From assembly GCF_003074055.1 (NCBI RefSeq), contig NZ_CP029043.1:5882501-5946500 (forward strand): a stretch of DNA of 64,000 nt, in the 5' to 3' direction. Below, one piece after another: positions 52,924 through 60,946 of this stretch. The stretch comes from Streptomyces nigra. GTDB taxonomy: Bacteria > Actinomycetota > Actinomycetes > Streptomycetales > Streptomycetaceae. The position numbers were made by a program, and so were the translations under genes. Numbering within the stretch: position 1 is the stretch's first letter; each line of letters starts with the position of its first letter. The notes under the pieces were generated by a model. That model was given only the letters and a program-made list of their open reading frames with translations. It made no database searches and was not told the origin of the DNA.

Positions 52924-53753
52924 GGACCAGCCGGACCGGCCGCGCCGGTCAGTACGCAGCCCTGCTCGCCTATCTCGTCTTCCTGGCCTTCCCGTTCCTG
53001 TGGCTGGTCTCCACCGCCTTCAAGCCCCCGCGCGAACTGGCCAGTCTGCACCCCACCTGGATCCCCGAGGACCCCACGCTCGCCAACTTCCGTCAGGCCT
53101 TCGACGAGCAGCCCCTCCTGGACGCCGCCCTGAACTCCCTGGCCGCCGCGCTCGGCACCGCCGTGGTCGCCGTGCTCCTCGCCACCCCGATGGCGTACGT
53201 CATGGCCCGCCGGCGGACCCGGCTGGCGCGGGCCGCGACCGGCTGGGTGGTCGTCAGCCAGGCGTTCCCGCTGGTCCTGGTGATCATCCCGCTGTTCCTG
53301 GTGCTGAAGAACCTGCGGCTGATCGACTCGATGACGGGGCTGGTCATGGTCTATGTGGTGTGGGCGTTGCCGTTCGCGCTGTGGATGCTCGTGGGGTACG
53401 TCCGCGCGGTGCCGCGCGAGCTGGAGGAGGCCGCGGCCGTCGACGGGGCCGGACGACTGCGCACCCTCGTCTCGGTGACCGCGCCGCTGCTCGCGCCCGG
53501 TCTGGTGGCGACGGCCCTGTTCGCGTTCGTCACCGCGTGGAACGAGTTCTTCTTCGCCCTGGTGCTGCTGAAGACCCCGGAGAAGCAGACGCTCCCCGTC
53601 GTCCTCACCCACTTCATCGGCGCCGAGGGCGTCGTGGACCTCGGACCGCTGGCCGCCGCCGCGTTCCTCGCGACGCTGCCGTCCCTGGTGGTGTTCGCGC
53701 TCATCCAGCGCCGGATCACGGGCGGCATGCTCACCGGGGCGGTGAAGAGCTGA
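52920..53753 (+). CDS. Carbohydrate ABC transporter permease (MalG-type)
   Basis: A 277-residue partner permease. The coupling loop is ELEEAAAVDGAGRLRTLVSVTAPLL and the C-terminus FALIQRRITGGMLTGAVKS is characteristic of MalG-type proteins. ATG overlaps the upstream stop (ATGA), and its own stop overlaps the start of the binding protein gene (TGATG), so all three are co-translated. Confidence 0.93.
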   Translation: MRTSRTGRAGQYAALLAYLVFLAFPFLWLVSTAFKPPRELASLHPTWIPEDPTLANFRQAFDEQPLLDAALNSLAAALGTAVVAVLLATPMAYVMARRRTRLARAATGWVVVSQAFPLVLVIIPLFLVLKNLRLIDSMTGLVMVYVVWALPFALWMLVGYVRAVPRELEEAAAVDGAGRLRTLVSVTAPLLAPGLVATALFAFVTAWNEFFFALVLLKTPEKQTLPVVLTHFIGAEGVVDLGPLAAAAFLATLPSLVVFALIQRRITGGMLTGAVKS

Positions 53754-55027
53754 TGCGTGGACGTCTGCTGTGGGTGCTCGTCCTGGTCCTGCTGGCCGCC
53801 GGCTGCGGCGGCGACACCGACCCGGGCGGCCCCGTCACCCTGCGCTTCCAGTCACTGGCCTGGCAGGAGGAGTCGGTCCGGGTCAACAAGGAGCTGGTGG
53901 CCGAGTGGAACGCCACCCACTCCGATGTCAAGGTCGAGTACGTCCAGGGCAGTTGGGACAGCGTCCACGACCAGCTCCTCACCTCCTTCGAGGGCGGTGA
54001 GGCACCGGACGTCATCCACGACGCCTCCGACGACCTGGCCGACTTCGCCTACGGCGGTTACCTCGCCGACCTGACCGGCCTGCTGCCCGAACGGCTCACC
54101 CGGGACATCCCGCGGCACAGCTGGGAGACGACGACCTTCGGGGACGGCGTCTACGGCGTGCCGTTCCTCCAGGAACCGCGCGTGCTCATCGCCAACGCCA
54201 CCTGGCTCGACAAGTCGGGCGTGCGCATCCCCACCCCCGAACACCCGTGGACCTGGCGGGAGTTCCGCGAGATCACCGACCGGCTGAGCGGCGACGGCCG
54301 GTACGGGGTCGCCTGGCCGCTCAAGGAACCCGTCTCCGTCAGCCTCAACCTGTCGCTGTCGGCCGGCGGGCAGCTCTTCCACCGGGGCGCCGACGGCAAG
54401 GTGACCGTGCGGTTCGAGGAGGGCGACGCGGTGATGCCGCGCACCGTCCACGACCAGATCGCCACCGACCGCAGCGCCGCCCCGTCCACCCTGGGCAGCG
54501 GCGGCTCCGACACCCTGCCCGGCTTCTTCGGCGGCCGCTACGCGATGGTCCCGCTGGGCTTCTCCTACCGGCAGCAGATCGTGCAGCAGGCGCCCGAGGG
54601 CTTCGACTGGCGGGTGCTGCCCGCCCCGGCCGGCGCCGACGGCCTCACCCAGGGCGTCAGCCCGCAGACCCTGTCCATCGCCCAGGACAGCCCCCATCAG
54701 CGGGAGGCCGCCCAGTTCATCGACTTTGTGCTGCGGCCGAAGAACATGGTGCGCCTCGCGCTCGGCGACTGGATGCTGCCCACCGGCACCGAGGCCCTGA
54801 AGGACCCGGCCCTGCACACCGACGAGCACGACTGGGCCACCGGCACCGCCCTCGCCGGCCGGCTCCGCCCGGCACCCGCGCAATCCGTGCGCGGCTACCC
54901 CGAGTTCAAGGACAAGGTCGCCACCCCGGCCTTCCAGGAGTACTACAGCGGCGCCATCGGTCTGTCCGAGCTGCGGACCCGCCTGGAACGGGACGGCAAC
55001 CTGGTGCTCGCCCGCTACCAGCGCTGA
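53753..55027 (+). CDS. Carbohydrate-binding lipoprotein of the ABC transporter
   Basis: A 424-residue extracellular solute-binding lipoprotein (family 1). The signal peptide LLWVLVLVLLAAGC carries the lipobox. The mature protein has LRFQSLAWQEESVRVNKELVAEWN, DVKVEYVQGSWDSVHDQLLTSFEGGEAPDVIHD (the usual conserved block, split here), and PEHPWTWREFREITDRLSGDG. The sugar bound cannot be told. The gene order permease-permease-binding protein is less common than binding protein first. ATG at 53753 within TGATG. Confidence 0.92.
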   Translation: MRGRLLWVLVLVLLAAGCGGDTDPGGPVTLRFQSLAWQEESVRVNKELVAEWNATHSDVKVEYVQGSWDSVHDQLLTSFEGGEAPDVIHDASDDLADFAYGGYLADLTGLLPERLTRDIPRHSWETTTFGDGVYGVPFLQEPRVLIANATWLDKSGVRIPTPEHPWTWREFREITDRLSGDGRYGVAWPLKEPVSVSLNLSLSAGGQLFHRGADGKVTVRFEEGDAVMPRTVHDQIATDRSAAPSTLGSGGSDTLPGFFGGRYAMVPLGFSYRQQIVQQAPEGFDWRVLPAPAGADGLTQGVSPQTLSIAQDSPHQREAAQFIDFVLRPKNMVRLALGDWMLPTGTEALKDPALHTDEHDWATGTALAGRLRPAPAQSVRGYPEFKDKVATPAFQEYYSGAIGLSELRTRLERDGNLVLARYQR

Positions 55028-55038
55028 CGTAAATCCCT

Positions 55039-55068
55039 TTGCGCGCGACGGGGGCACCTGCCTAGCGT
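55039..55068 (+). promoter_or_regulatory. Promoter of the erm leader transcript
   Basis: TTGCGC (55039-55044), 18 bases, TAGCGT (55063-55068). The predicted start of transcription falls at the ATG of the leader frame (55076). A short A/T-richer stretch (TAAATCCCTT) directly precedes the -35 box, a feature of WhiB7-dependent promoters, though less pronounced than in classic examples. Confidence 0.55.
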
Positions 55069-55075
55069 GCCGTCC

Positions 55076-55192
55076 ATGGCAGCGAACAACGCGATCACGA
55101 ACACCGGTCTCGGCCGGGGCTGTGCGCACTCCGTACGGATGCGCCGTGGCCCCGGAGCCCTGACCGGCCGGGGGAGCCGCACCGCCCGCTGA
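55076..55192 (+). CDS. Putative leader peptide upstream of erm (38 residues)
   Basis: A short open frame from ATG to TGA lies between a predicted promoter and the erm gene. It encodes MAANNAITNTGLGRGCAHSV followed by a basic stretch RMRRGPGAL and ends TGRGSRTAR. The predicted transcript starts at its first base, so it would be read as a leaderless message. Erm genes are commonly controlled by macrolide-induced ribosome stalling in such a leader, and the about 100 bases that follow could form alternative hairpins. Function is inferred from position; no ribosome site is seen. Confidence 0.6.
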   Translation: MAANNAITNTGLGRGCAHSVRMRRGPGALTGRGSRTAR

Positions 55193-55295
55193 TCGCGCGC
55201 GGACCCGCTGTCTCCTCCCTTTTCTCTCTCCTGTCTTCCGGTCAGGGCCTTCGGCTGCCCTCCTCCCTCTCCACGGAAGACAAGGACCGCAGGCC

Positions 55296-56075
55296 ATGGC
55301 CCGCCCCAGTCGCGTATCCCGCGCGCTCTCGCAGAACTTCCTCGCCGATCGCGCCGCCGCCGGACAGCTCGCCCGGCTCGCCGCGCCCCACGGCCACCCC
55401 GTCCCGCTGCTGCTCGAAGTAGGCGCGGGCAAAGGCGCGTTGACCGAGCTGCTCGCCCCGCGCTGCCGCAGTCTCCTCGCCTACGAGGTCGACCCACGGC
55501 TCGTCCCCGTCCTGCGCTCGCGCTTCGCGGACGCCCCGCACGTCCGTGTCCTCGGCGAGGACTTCCTGCACGCGAGGGCGCCGCGCACCCCGTTCTCCGT
55601 CGCCGGGAACGTCCCCTTCTCGCGTACCGCCGTCGTCGTCGCGTGGTGTCTGCGGGCCCCGCATCTCACCGACGCCACCCTGCTCACCCAGCTGGAGTAC
55701 GCCCGCAAACGCACCGGCGACTACGGCGGCTGGACCCGGCTGACCGTGCTGACCTGGCCCCGCCACGAGTGGCGGCTCGCCGGACGGGTCGGGCGCCGCA
55801 GCTTCCGTCCCGTGCCCCGGGTGGACGCCGGGATCGTCCGTATCGAGCGGCGCCGCACCCCGCTGCTCGCGCCCGGCGCCGACGCCGGCTGGCGGGAGCT
55901 GGTCGAGCTCGGCTTCTCCGGGGCCGGCGGCTCCCTGCACGCCTCGCTGCGGCGGGCCCGCCCGAGACGGCGGGTGGACGCGGCGTTCCGCGCGGCGGGG
56001 CTCGACCGGGACGTCCTGGTGGGGGAGGTGCCGCCGTGGACGTGGCTGAGGCTGCACGAGGTGCTGGGCTCGTGA
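55296..56075 (+). CDS. erm: Erm-type 23S rRNA adenine N6-methyltransferase
   Basis: A 259-residue methylase expected to modify A2058 of 23S rRNA and give macrolide-lincosamide-streptogramin B resistance. It has the QNFL motif at 13-16, the SAM-binding LLEVGAGKGALTELL (motif I), GEDFL, and the catalytic GNVPFSRTAVVVAW (motif IV, N-x-P-F). The C-terminal RNA-binding part ends with basic SLRRARPRRRVDAAF. The KsgA-type dimethyladenosine transferase is the alternative, but the GNVPF motif, length and adjacent macrolide glycosyltransferase favour Erm. ATG at 55296. The 220-base leader carries the short frame above. Confidence 0.9.
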   Translation: MARPSRVSRALSQNFLADRAAAGQLARLAAPHGHPVPLLLEVGAGKGALTELLAPRCRSLLAYEVDPRLVPVLRSRFADAPHVRVLGEDFLHARAPRTPFSVAGNVPFSRTAVVVAWCLRAPHLTDATLLTQLEYARKRTGDYGGWTRLTVLTWPRHEWRLAGRVGRRSFRPVPRVDAGIVRIERRRTPLLAPGADAGWRELVELGFSGAGGSLHASLRRARPRRRVDAAFRAAGLDRDVLVGEVPPWTWLRLHEVLGS

Positions 56076-56116
56076 ATGCGGATCACAGAGCCGCCGGCGT
56101 CATGCATTCAGGTTGC

Positions 56117-56135
56117 ACGAGACGTATCGTCTCGT
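56117..56135. promoter_or_regulatory. Perfect 19-bp palindromic operator overlapping the mgt -10 box
   Basis: ACGAGACG-TAT-CGTCTCGT is a perfect inverted repeat with 8-base arms. It covers TATCGT (56125-56130), a -10 box that ends seven bases before the ATG at 56138. The form and place are those of a TetR-family repressor site. No regulator gene is adjacent. Confidence 0.8.
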
Positions 56136-56137
56136 TT

Positions 56138-57352
56138 ATGGTCGAGCCCATGACCGCTCCCGCACACATCGCCATGTTCTCCATCGCCGCCCACGGGCAT
56201 GTGAACCCCAGCCTCGAGGTGATCCGCGAGCTCGTGGCGCGCGGGCACCGCGTCACCTACGCCATCCCGCCGGTCTTCGCCGGGAAGGTCGCCGCGACCG
56301 GTGCCGAGCCGAAGCTCTGGAACTCCACGCTGCCCGGCCCCGACGCCGACCCGGAGGCGTGGGGGAGCACCCTGCTGGACAACGTCGAGCCGTTCCTGGC
56401 CGACGCGATCCAGGCCCTCCCGCAGCTGATCGAGGCGTACGAGGGCGACGAGCCCGACCTCGTCCTGCACGACATCACCTCCTACCCGGCCCGCGTCCTC
56501 GCCCACCGCTGGGGCGTGCCCGCCGTCTCGCTGTCGCCGAACCTCGTCGCCTGGGAGGGCTACGAGGAGGAGATCGCCGAGCCGATGTGGGCCGAGCCGA
56601 AGAAGACGGAGCGCGGGCAGGCCTACTACCAGCGCTTCGAGAACTGGCTGACGGAGAACGGCGTCGGTCTGCACCCCGACCCGTTCGTCGGCCGCCCCGA
56701 CCGCTCGCTCGTCCTCATCCCGCGTGCCCTCCAGCCCAACGCCGACCGGGTCGACGAGCGGGTGTACTCCTTCGTCGGCGCCTGCCAGGGCGACCGCACC
56801 GCCGAGGGTGACTGGCGGCGGCCGGCCGGCGCCGAGAAGGTCGCGCTCGTCTCCCTCGGCTCGGCGTTCACCAAGCAGCCGGCGTTCTACCGGGAGTGCG
56901 TGAGGGCCTTCGCCGGACTGCCCGACTGGCACCTGGTGCTCCAGATCGGCCGGCACATCGACCCCGCCGAGCTCGGGGAGATCCCCGCGAACGTCGAAGT
57001 GCACGACTGGGTGCCGCAGTTGACGATCCTGAGGCAGGCCGACCTGTTCGTCACGCACGCCGGCGCGGGCGGCAGCCAGGAGGGCCTGGCCACGGCCACC
57101 CCGATGATCGCCGTACCGCAGGCCGTGGACCAGTTCGGCAACGCCGACATGCTCCAGGCGCTCGGTGTCGCCCGGCACCTCCCGACCGAGGAGGCCACCG
57201 CGGAGGCCCTGCGCGAGGCCGCCCTCGCGCTCACGGGCGACCCCGAGGTCGCCCGCCGCCTGAAGGAGATCCAGGCCGAGATGTCCCGGGAGGGCGGCAC
57301 CCGACGCGCCGCCGACCTGATCGAAGCCGAACTGCCCGCCGCCCGAGCCTGA
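56138..57352 (+). CDS. mgt: Macrolide glycosyltransferase (OleD/Mgt family)
   Basis: A GT1 family enzyme of 404 residues that inactivates macrolides by transferring glucose from UDP-glucose. It is very similar to OleD/Mgt: AHIAMFSIAAHGHVNPSLEV with catalytic His19, STLPGPDADPEAWGSTLLDN, LVLHDITSYPARVLA, LVSLGSAFTKQPAFYRE and the donor-binding VTHAGAGGSQEGLATATP. Two starts are possible: ATG 56138 (leaderless, seven bases after a -10 box) and ATG 56150 (MTAPAH, matching homologues). It follows erm by about 60 bases but has its own palindromic operator. A terminator follows. Confidence 0.95.
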   Translation: MVEPMTAPAHIAMFSIAAHGHVNPSLEVIRELVARGHRVTYAIPPVFAGKVAATGAEPKLWNSTLPGPDADPEAWGSTLLDNVEPFLADAIQALPQLIEAYEGDEPDLVLHDITSYPARVLAHRWGVPAVSLSPNLVAWEGYEEEIAEPMWAEPKKTERGQAYYQRFENWLTENGVGLHPDPFVGRPDRSLVLIPRALQPNADRVDERVYSFVGACQGDRTAEGDWRRPAGAEKVALVSLGSAFTKQPAFYRECVRAFAGLPDWHLVLQIGRHIDPAELGEIPANVEVHDWVPQLTILRQADLFVTHAGAGGSQEGLATATPMIAVPQAVDQFGNADMLQALGVARHLPTEEATAEALREAALALTGDPEVARRLKEIQAEMSREGGTRRAADLIEAELPAARA

Positions 57353-57358
57353 CACGGC

Positions 57359-57393
57359 GGGGCCCGCCGGCTCTTTTCGAGCCGGCGGGCCCC
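57359..57393. terminator. Perfect 15-bp terminator hairpin after mgt
   Basis: A perfect inverted repeat (57359-57373 with 57379-57393) with the five-base loop TTTTC lies between convergent mgt and MMPL genes. It should stop both transcripts. Confidence 0.85.
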
Positions 57394-57419
57394 TGTGTGC
57401 CGAGATATGGCCGGGCGGG

Positions 57420-59687
57420 TCAGACGGGTACGCGCTCGCCCTCGTCGTCTCGGGCCGCCGTCCGCGTCACGGCCTCCGGTGACTCGTCGTGGGTCAGGTC
57501 CGGCAGGCGGTGCAGCCACTTGGGCAGGTACCAGTTGCGTTCGCCCAGCAGTGCCATCACCGCCGGGAGCAGGACGCCCCGGATGATCGTCGCGTCGATC
57601 AGCACCGCCGCGGCGAGGCCCACGCCCATCTGCTTCATGGACTGCATCGACAGGGTGCCGAAGATCGCGAAGACGGCGACCATGATGACCGCGGCGCTGG
57701 TGACGACCCCGGCCGTGGTGACCACGCCGTGCTGGATCGCGTCCTTCGTGGTCAGGCCGCGCAGCCGGGCCTCGCGGATCCTCGAGACCACGAACACGTG
57801 GTAGTCCATCGACAGGCCGAACAGGATCACGAAGAGGAACAGCGGCAGCCAGGTGATGATGGCGCCCACGCCCTCCGCGCCCACCAGGGACGCGCCCCAG
57901 CCGTGCTGGAAGACGGCGACCAGGATGCCGTACGCCGCGCCCACCGACAGCAGGTTGAGCACGATGGAAGTGGCAGCGATCGTCAGGGACCGGAAGGACA
58001 GCAGCATCAGTCCGAAGGCGAAGACCACGACGAACGCGAAGACCGGGACGACCGCTCCGGCCAGCTGGTCGTTGAAGTCCTTCGACCCCGCGACCTGACC
58101 CGTGATCGGCGCCTCCAGGCCGTCGACCTCGCCGAGCGTGGCCGGGCGGACCTCGTCGCGCAGCCTGTCCAGGCTCTCGCCCGCCTTGTCCAGGTCGGAG
58201 CCGCCGACGAGTGGGACGTAGACGAAGGCGACGTTCTGCGCGTCGTGCAGCTTGATGTCGACCGGGCCGCGTGAGGCGCCCGAACTGACGGCCCGCTCAC
58301 GGAAGGCGGCGAGCGCGGACTTCACCTCGGGGGCGTTGATGTCGTCCGCCTTGACGACGACCTCGGCCGGCTCGGATCCGCCCGGGAAGGCCTCGTTGAC
58401 CCGGTTGTACGTCTGCACGATCGGCAGCGAGTCGCCGAACTCCTGGTCCAGCGTGAGGTTCTGGGTCTTCATGCCCACCGCCGGGGCCGCGACGGCGAGC
58501 AGCGCGCCGGCGGCCACCACGACCGAGACGGCCGGACGGGCGAGTACGGCCTTGAGCACGGCCGTCCAGAAGCGGCTCTCCCGCTTCACCCCGCCCCGGT
58601 TGCGGCGCAGCCGGCTCTCCGGGTGCAGGAACGGGATCTTGCCCTTCTCGACCCGCTCGCCCAGCAGCGACAGCAGCGCCGGCAGCACGGTCACCGAGCC
58701 GACCATGGCGACCGCCACGACCATCAGCGAGGCCAGGCCCATCGCCTCGAACTCGGCGAGACCGGTGAACAGCATGCCCGCCATCGCCACGCACACCGTG
58801 ACACCGGAGACGATGATCGCGCGGCCGCTGGTGGCGGCGGCGACCCGCAGGGCCGTCTGCGCGTCCCGGCCGGCCTCGCGCTCCTCGCGCTCACGGCGCA
58901 GATAGAACAGGCAGTAGTCCACGCCGACGGCCAGACCGACCAGCAGCATCACGGAGTTCGCGGTGTCGGACATCGGCATGACATGGCTGACGAGGCCCAT
59001 CAGGCCCATCGTCGCCATGATCGCGGTGATGGCGAGGAGCACCGGCAGCAGCGCCGCCACCAGCGCGCCGAAGGCGATGAGCAGAATGCCGAGGGCCACC
59101 GGCACCGCGGAGTACTCGGCCTTCTGGAAGTCGTCCCCGAACGCGTCGTCGAACGTCTTCATCATGCTGGCGCCGCCGATCTCCTCGATCCGCAGCGAGC
59201 CGTGGTCCTTCTGGACCTCCTCCACGGCCTTCAGCACGGGCTCGACCCGCTCCCCGGCGGTGTCGGAGTCCCCACGCATGTCGAACTGCACCAGGGCGCT
59301 GCGGCCGTCCTCGGAGATGGTCTTCGTGTCGTACGGCGACGTCACGTCCCGGACCTCGCCGGTGCCCTCCACGGCCTTCACGACCGCGTCGACCGCGTCG
59401 CGGAACGCCGGGTCGGTGGCCTTCAGCGAACCGCCCTTCGCCTGGATGAGGACGGTCTCACCGGCCGGCTCCTCGATGCCGGCGTCCTCGATGATCCGGG
59501 CGGCGGTGTGCGTCTCCCCCTTCAGCTGGTCGCTGTCCGTGACGTCGACCCGGCCCGCCGCCGAACCGAGGCCCATCGCCAGGACGACGAACAGCACCCA
59601 GATCCCGACGGCGGTCCATCGATGGCGGGCGCTCCAGCCGCCGGCGCGAGCGGCGAGCCCCCGCACTCGCGTCTCCCTGTTCCCCAT
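57420..59687 (-). CDS. MMPL family transporter
   Basis: A 755-residue RND-type membrane exporter. It has the expected two-fold plan: one N-terminal membrane helix (WTAVGIWVLFVVLAMGLGSAAG), an extracytoplasmic domain, five helices, then the second repeat. Signatures are LLVGLAVGVDYCLFYLRREREE in the first half and LFGLSMDYHVFVVSRIREA in the second, with the Asp-Tyr pairs of the proton relay. ATG at 59687; GTG at 59729 would add 14 residues. Substrates could be lipids or drugs; proximity to erm/mgt is suggestive only, as it lies on the opposite strand. Confidence 0.93.
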   Translation of the reverse strand: MGNRETRVRGLAARAGGWSARHRWTAVGIWVLFVVLAMGLGSAAGRVDVTDSDQLKGETHTAARIIEDAGIEEPAGETVLIQAKGGSLKATDPAFRDAVDAVVKAVEGTGEVRDVTSPYDTKTISEDGRSALVQFDMRGDSDTAGERVEPVLKAVEEVQKDHGSLRIEEIGGASMMKTFDDAFGDDFQKAEYSAVPVALGILLIAFGALVAALLPVLLAITAIMATMGLMGLVSHVMPMSDTANSVMLLVGLAVGVDYCLFYLRREREEREAGRDAQTALRVAAATSGRAIIVSGVTVCVAMAGMLFTGLAEFEAMGLASLMVVAVAMVGSVTVLPALLSLLGERVEKGKIPFLHPESRLRRNRGGVKRESRFWTAVLKAVLARPAVSVVVAAGALLAVAAPAVGMKTQNLTLDQEFGDSLPIVQTYNRVNEAFPGGSEPAEVVVKADDINAPEVKSALAAFRERAVSSGASRGPVDIKLHDAQNVAFVYVPLVGGSDLDKAGESLDRLRDEVRPATLGEVDGLEAPITGQVAGSKDFNDQLAGAVVPVFAFVVVFAFGLMLLSFRSLTIAATSIVLNLLSVGAAYGILVAVFQHGWGASLVGAEGVGAIITWLPLFLFVILFGLSMDYHVFVVSRIREARLRGLTTKDAIQHGVVTTAGVVTSAAVIMVAVFAIFGTLSMQSMKQMGVGLAAAVLIDATIIRGVLLPAVMALLGERNWYLPKWLHRLPDLTHDESPEAVTRTAARDDEGERVPV

Positions 59688-59949
59688 GAGGGCCTGCCCC
59701 CTGTGGTCGCGGCGACGGCCCCACGCCGTCACCTTTCGTCTCTCGACGGTATGAGCCGGGCGGAACGGTCTCGTCGTGCTGCCCGGTGAAGTGCGGCGGG
59801 CGGAACTCATCCCCTCGTACTCCGAAGCCTCCGCACCGAGGAGGACGGCGGCCCCTTACATCTATCCCGGGTGGTCGGGGACACCGATCGGGGATCAGCT
59901 TCCGGGACGAGTGGGGCGACCGGGACACCGGAGCTTGTGCTTCGTGCTG

Positions 59950-59970
59950 ACCGGTAAGTAACTTACGGTT
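59950..59970. promoter_or_regulatory. Operator-like inverted repeat (GTAAGT-A-ACTTAC core)
   Basis: The core is a perfect palindrome with one central base; flanking ACCG and GGT extend it if one G is allowed to bulge. It lies in the divergent region between an MMPL exporter gene and a DUF1697 gene, a common place for TetR sites. No regulator gene is adjacent. Confidence 0.4.
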
Positions 59971-60021
59971 GCGGTCGTCGTGCCCACCCCCACGGGGCAC
60001 GACGGCCGCGCTCCGTCCGCC

Positions 60022-60027
60022 TAGGCT
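60022..60027 (+). promoter_or_regulatory. Candidate -10 box (TAGGCT) of a leaderless transcript
   Basis: TAGGCT ends six bases before the ATG of the DUF1697 gene, which lacks a ribosome binding site. This would give a leaderless message. Confidence 0.35.
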
Positions 60028-60033
60028 GTCCGG

Positions 60034-60582
60034 ATGACGACGATGTACGCGGCGCTGCTGCGCGGGATCAACGTGGGCGGCAGCCGGAAGGTGCCCATGG
60101 CCGAGCTGCGCACCCTCCTGAGCGGCCTCGGACTCGACGGTGTGCGCACCCATCTCCAGAGCGGCCAGGCCGTGTTCGCCGCCGGGCACGGCGACGAGGA
60201 CTCCCTCGCCGCGGAGATCACGGCGGCGATCGAGGCGCACTTCGGCTTCCCGGTGGACGTCATCGTCCGCGACCACGCCTACCTCAAGGCCGTCGTCGAC
60301 GGCTGCCCGTTCCCCGCGGACACGCTCGAGGGCAGGCAGCTCCACGTCACCTACCTCTCCGCGCCCGCGGACCCCGCGCGCTACGCCGGGGTCGACCCGG
60401 CCGCGTACCTGCCGGAGGAGTTCCGGCTCGGCGACCGGGCGGTGTACCTGTACGCCCCGGACGGACTCGGCCGCTCCAAGCTCGCCGAGGCCCTGTCGCG
60501 GCCCCGGCTCACCAAGGGCCTGATCGCCACCAGCCGGAACTGGAACACCGTCGTGAAACTCGTGGAGATGACCGGTGCCTGA
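60034..60582 (+). CDS. DUF1697 family protein
   Basis: A 182-residue cytoplasmic protein of the widespread DUF1697 family, recognisable by AALLRGINVGGSRKVPMAELR, THLQSGQAVFAA and the C-terminal TSRNWNTVVKLVEM. No function is established. The next gene starts eight bases before its end, so the two are coupled, and with the third gene they form a compact operon. Confidence 0.93.
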   Translation: MTTMYAALLRGINVGGSRKVPMAELRTLLSGLGLDGVRTHLQSGQAVFAAGHGDEDSLAAEITAAIEAHFGFPVDVIVRDHAYLKAVVDGCPFPADTLEGRQLHVTYLSAPADPARYAGVDPAAYLPEEFRLGDRAVYLYAPDGLGRSKLAEALSRPRLTKGLIATSRNWNTVVKLVEMTGA

Positions 60583-60946
60583 GCACGACCCCGCCGTCCA
60601 GGCGGCCATCGAGGGCGAACTGCGTCTGCTGGACCCCGAGGTCCGCCGCTCCCCGGAACTCCTCGGCGCCCTGCTGCACCCGGAGTTCCACGAGTTCGGC
60701 TCCTCCGGCAGCCGCTGGGACCGGGCCTCGACCCTGGCCCGCCTCCCCCTGGACACCGACCCGCACCGGTACGTCGTCACCTCCCCGATCCACGGCGTCC
60801 GGCTCGCGCCCGACGTCGTCCACCTCGTCTTCGACACCGAACGCGAGGGCGTGCGCGCCCACCGCAGCTCCCTGTGGCGGCGGACGGACGCGGGCTGGCA
60901 GATGTACTTCCACCAAGGGACGCCGTACGGCGGAGAAGAGGCATGA
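60575..60946 (+). CDS. DUF4440 / NTF2-like protein
   Basis: A 123-residue protein with the cone-shaped NTF2-like fold: IEGELRLLDPEVRRSPELLGALLHPEFHEFGSSG at the N-terminus and RAHRSSLWRRTDAGWQMYFHQGTP at the end. It could be a small-molecule-binding protein or enzyme; no catalytic residues can be assigned. GTG at 60575 overlaps the DUF1697 gene, and its stop overlaps the start of the next gene (ATGA). Confidence 0.9.
   Translation: MPEHDPAVQAAIEGELRLLDPEVRRSPELLGALLHPEFHEFGSSGSRWDRASTLARLPLDTDPHRYVVTSPIHGVRLAPDVVHLVFDTEREGVRAHRSSLWRRTDAGWQMYFHQGTPYGGEEA

Larger units (their letters stand above)
59688..60033. other. Intergenic region between divergent MMPL and DUF1697 genes
   Basis: About 346 bases. 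A 61-codon open frame on the plus strand has no family or ribosome site and is not called. GTAAGTAACTTAC at about 59954-59966 is a perfect inverted repeat in the middle of a larger imperfect one. TAGGCT lies just before the DUF1697 ATG. Nothing else is recognised. Confidence 0.5.

Noticed and set aside
59731..59780. CGTCTC/GTCTCG elements near the MMPL start that resemble half of the mgt operator
   Set aside because: They do not form an inverted repeat with the same spacing; short matches are expected in GC-rich DNA.
59776..59961. A 61-codon open frame on the plus strand between the MMPL and DUF1697 genes
   Set aside because: No ribosome site, no similarity to a known family and a composition unlike neighbouring genes.
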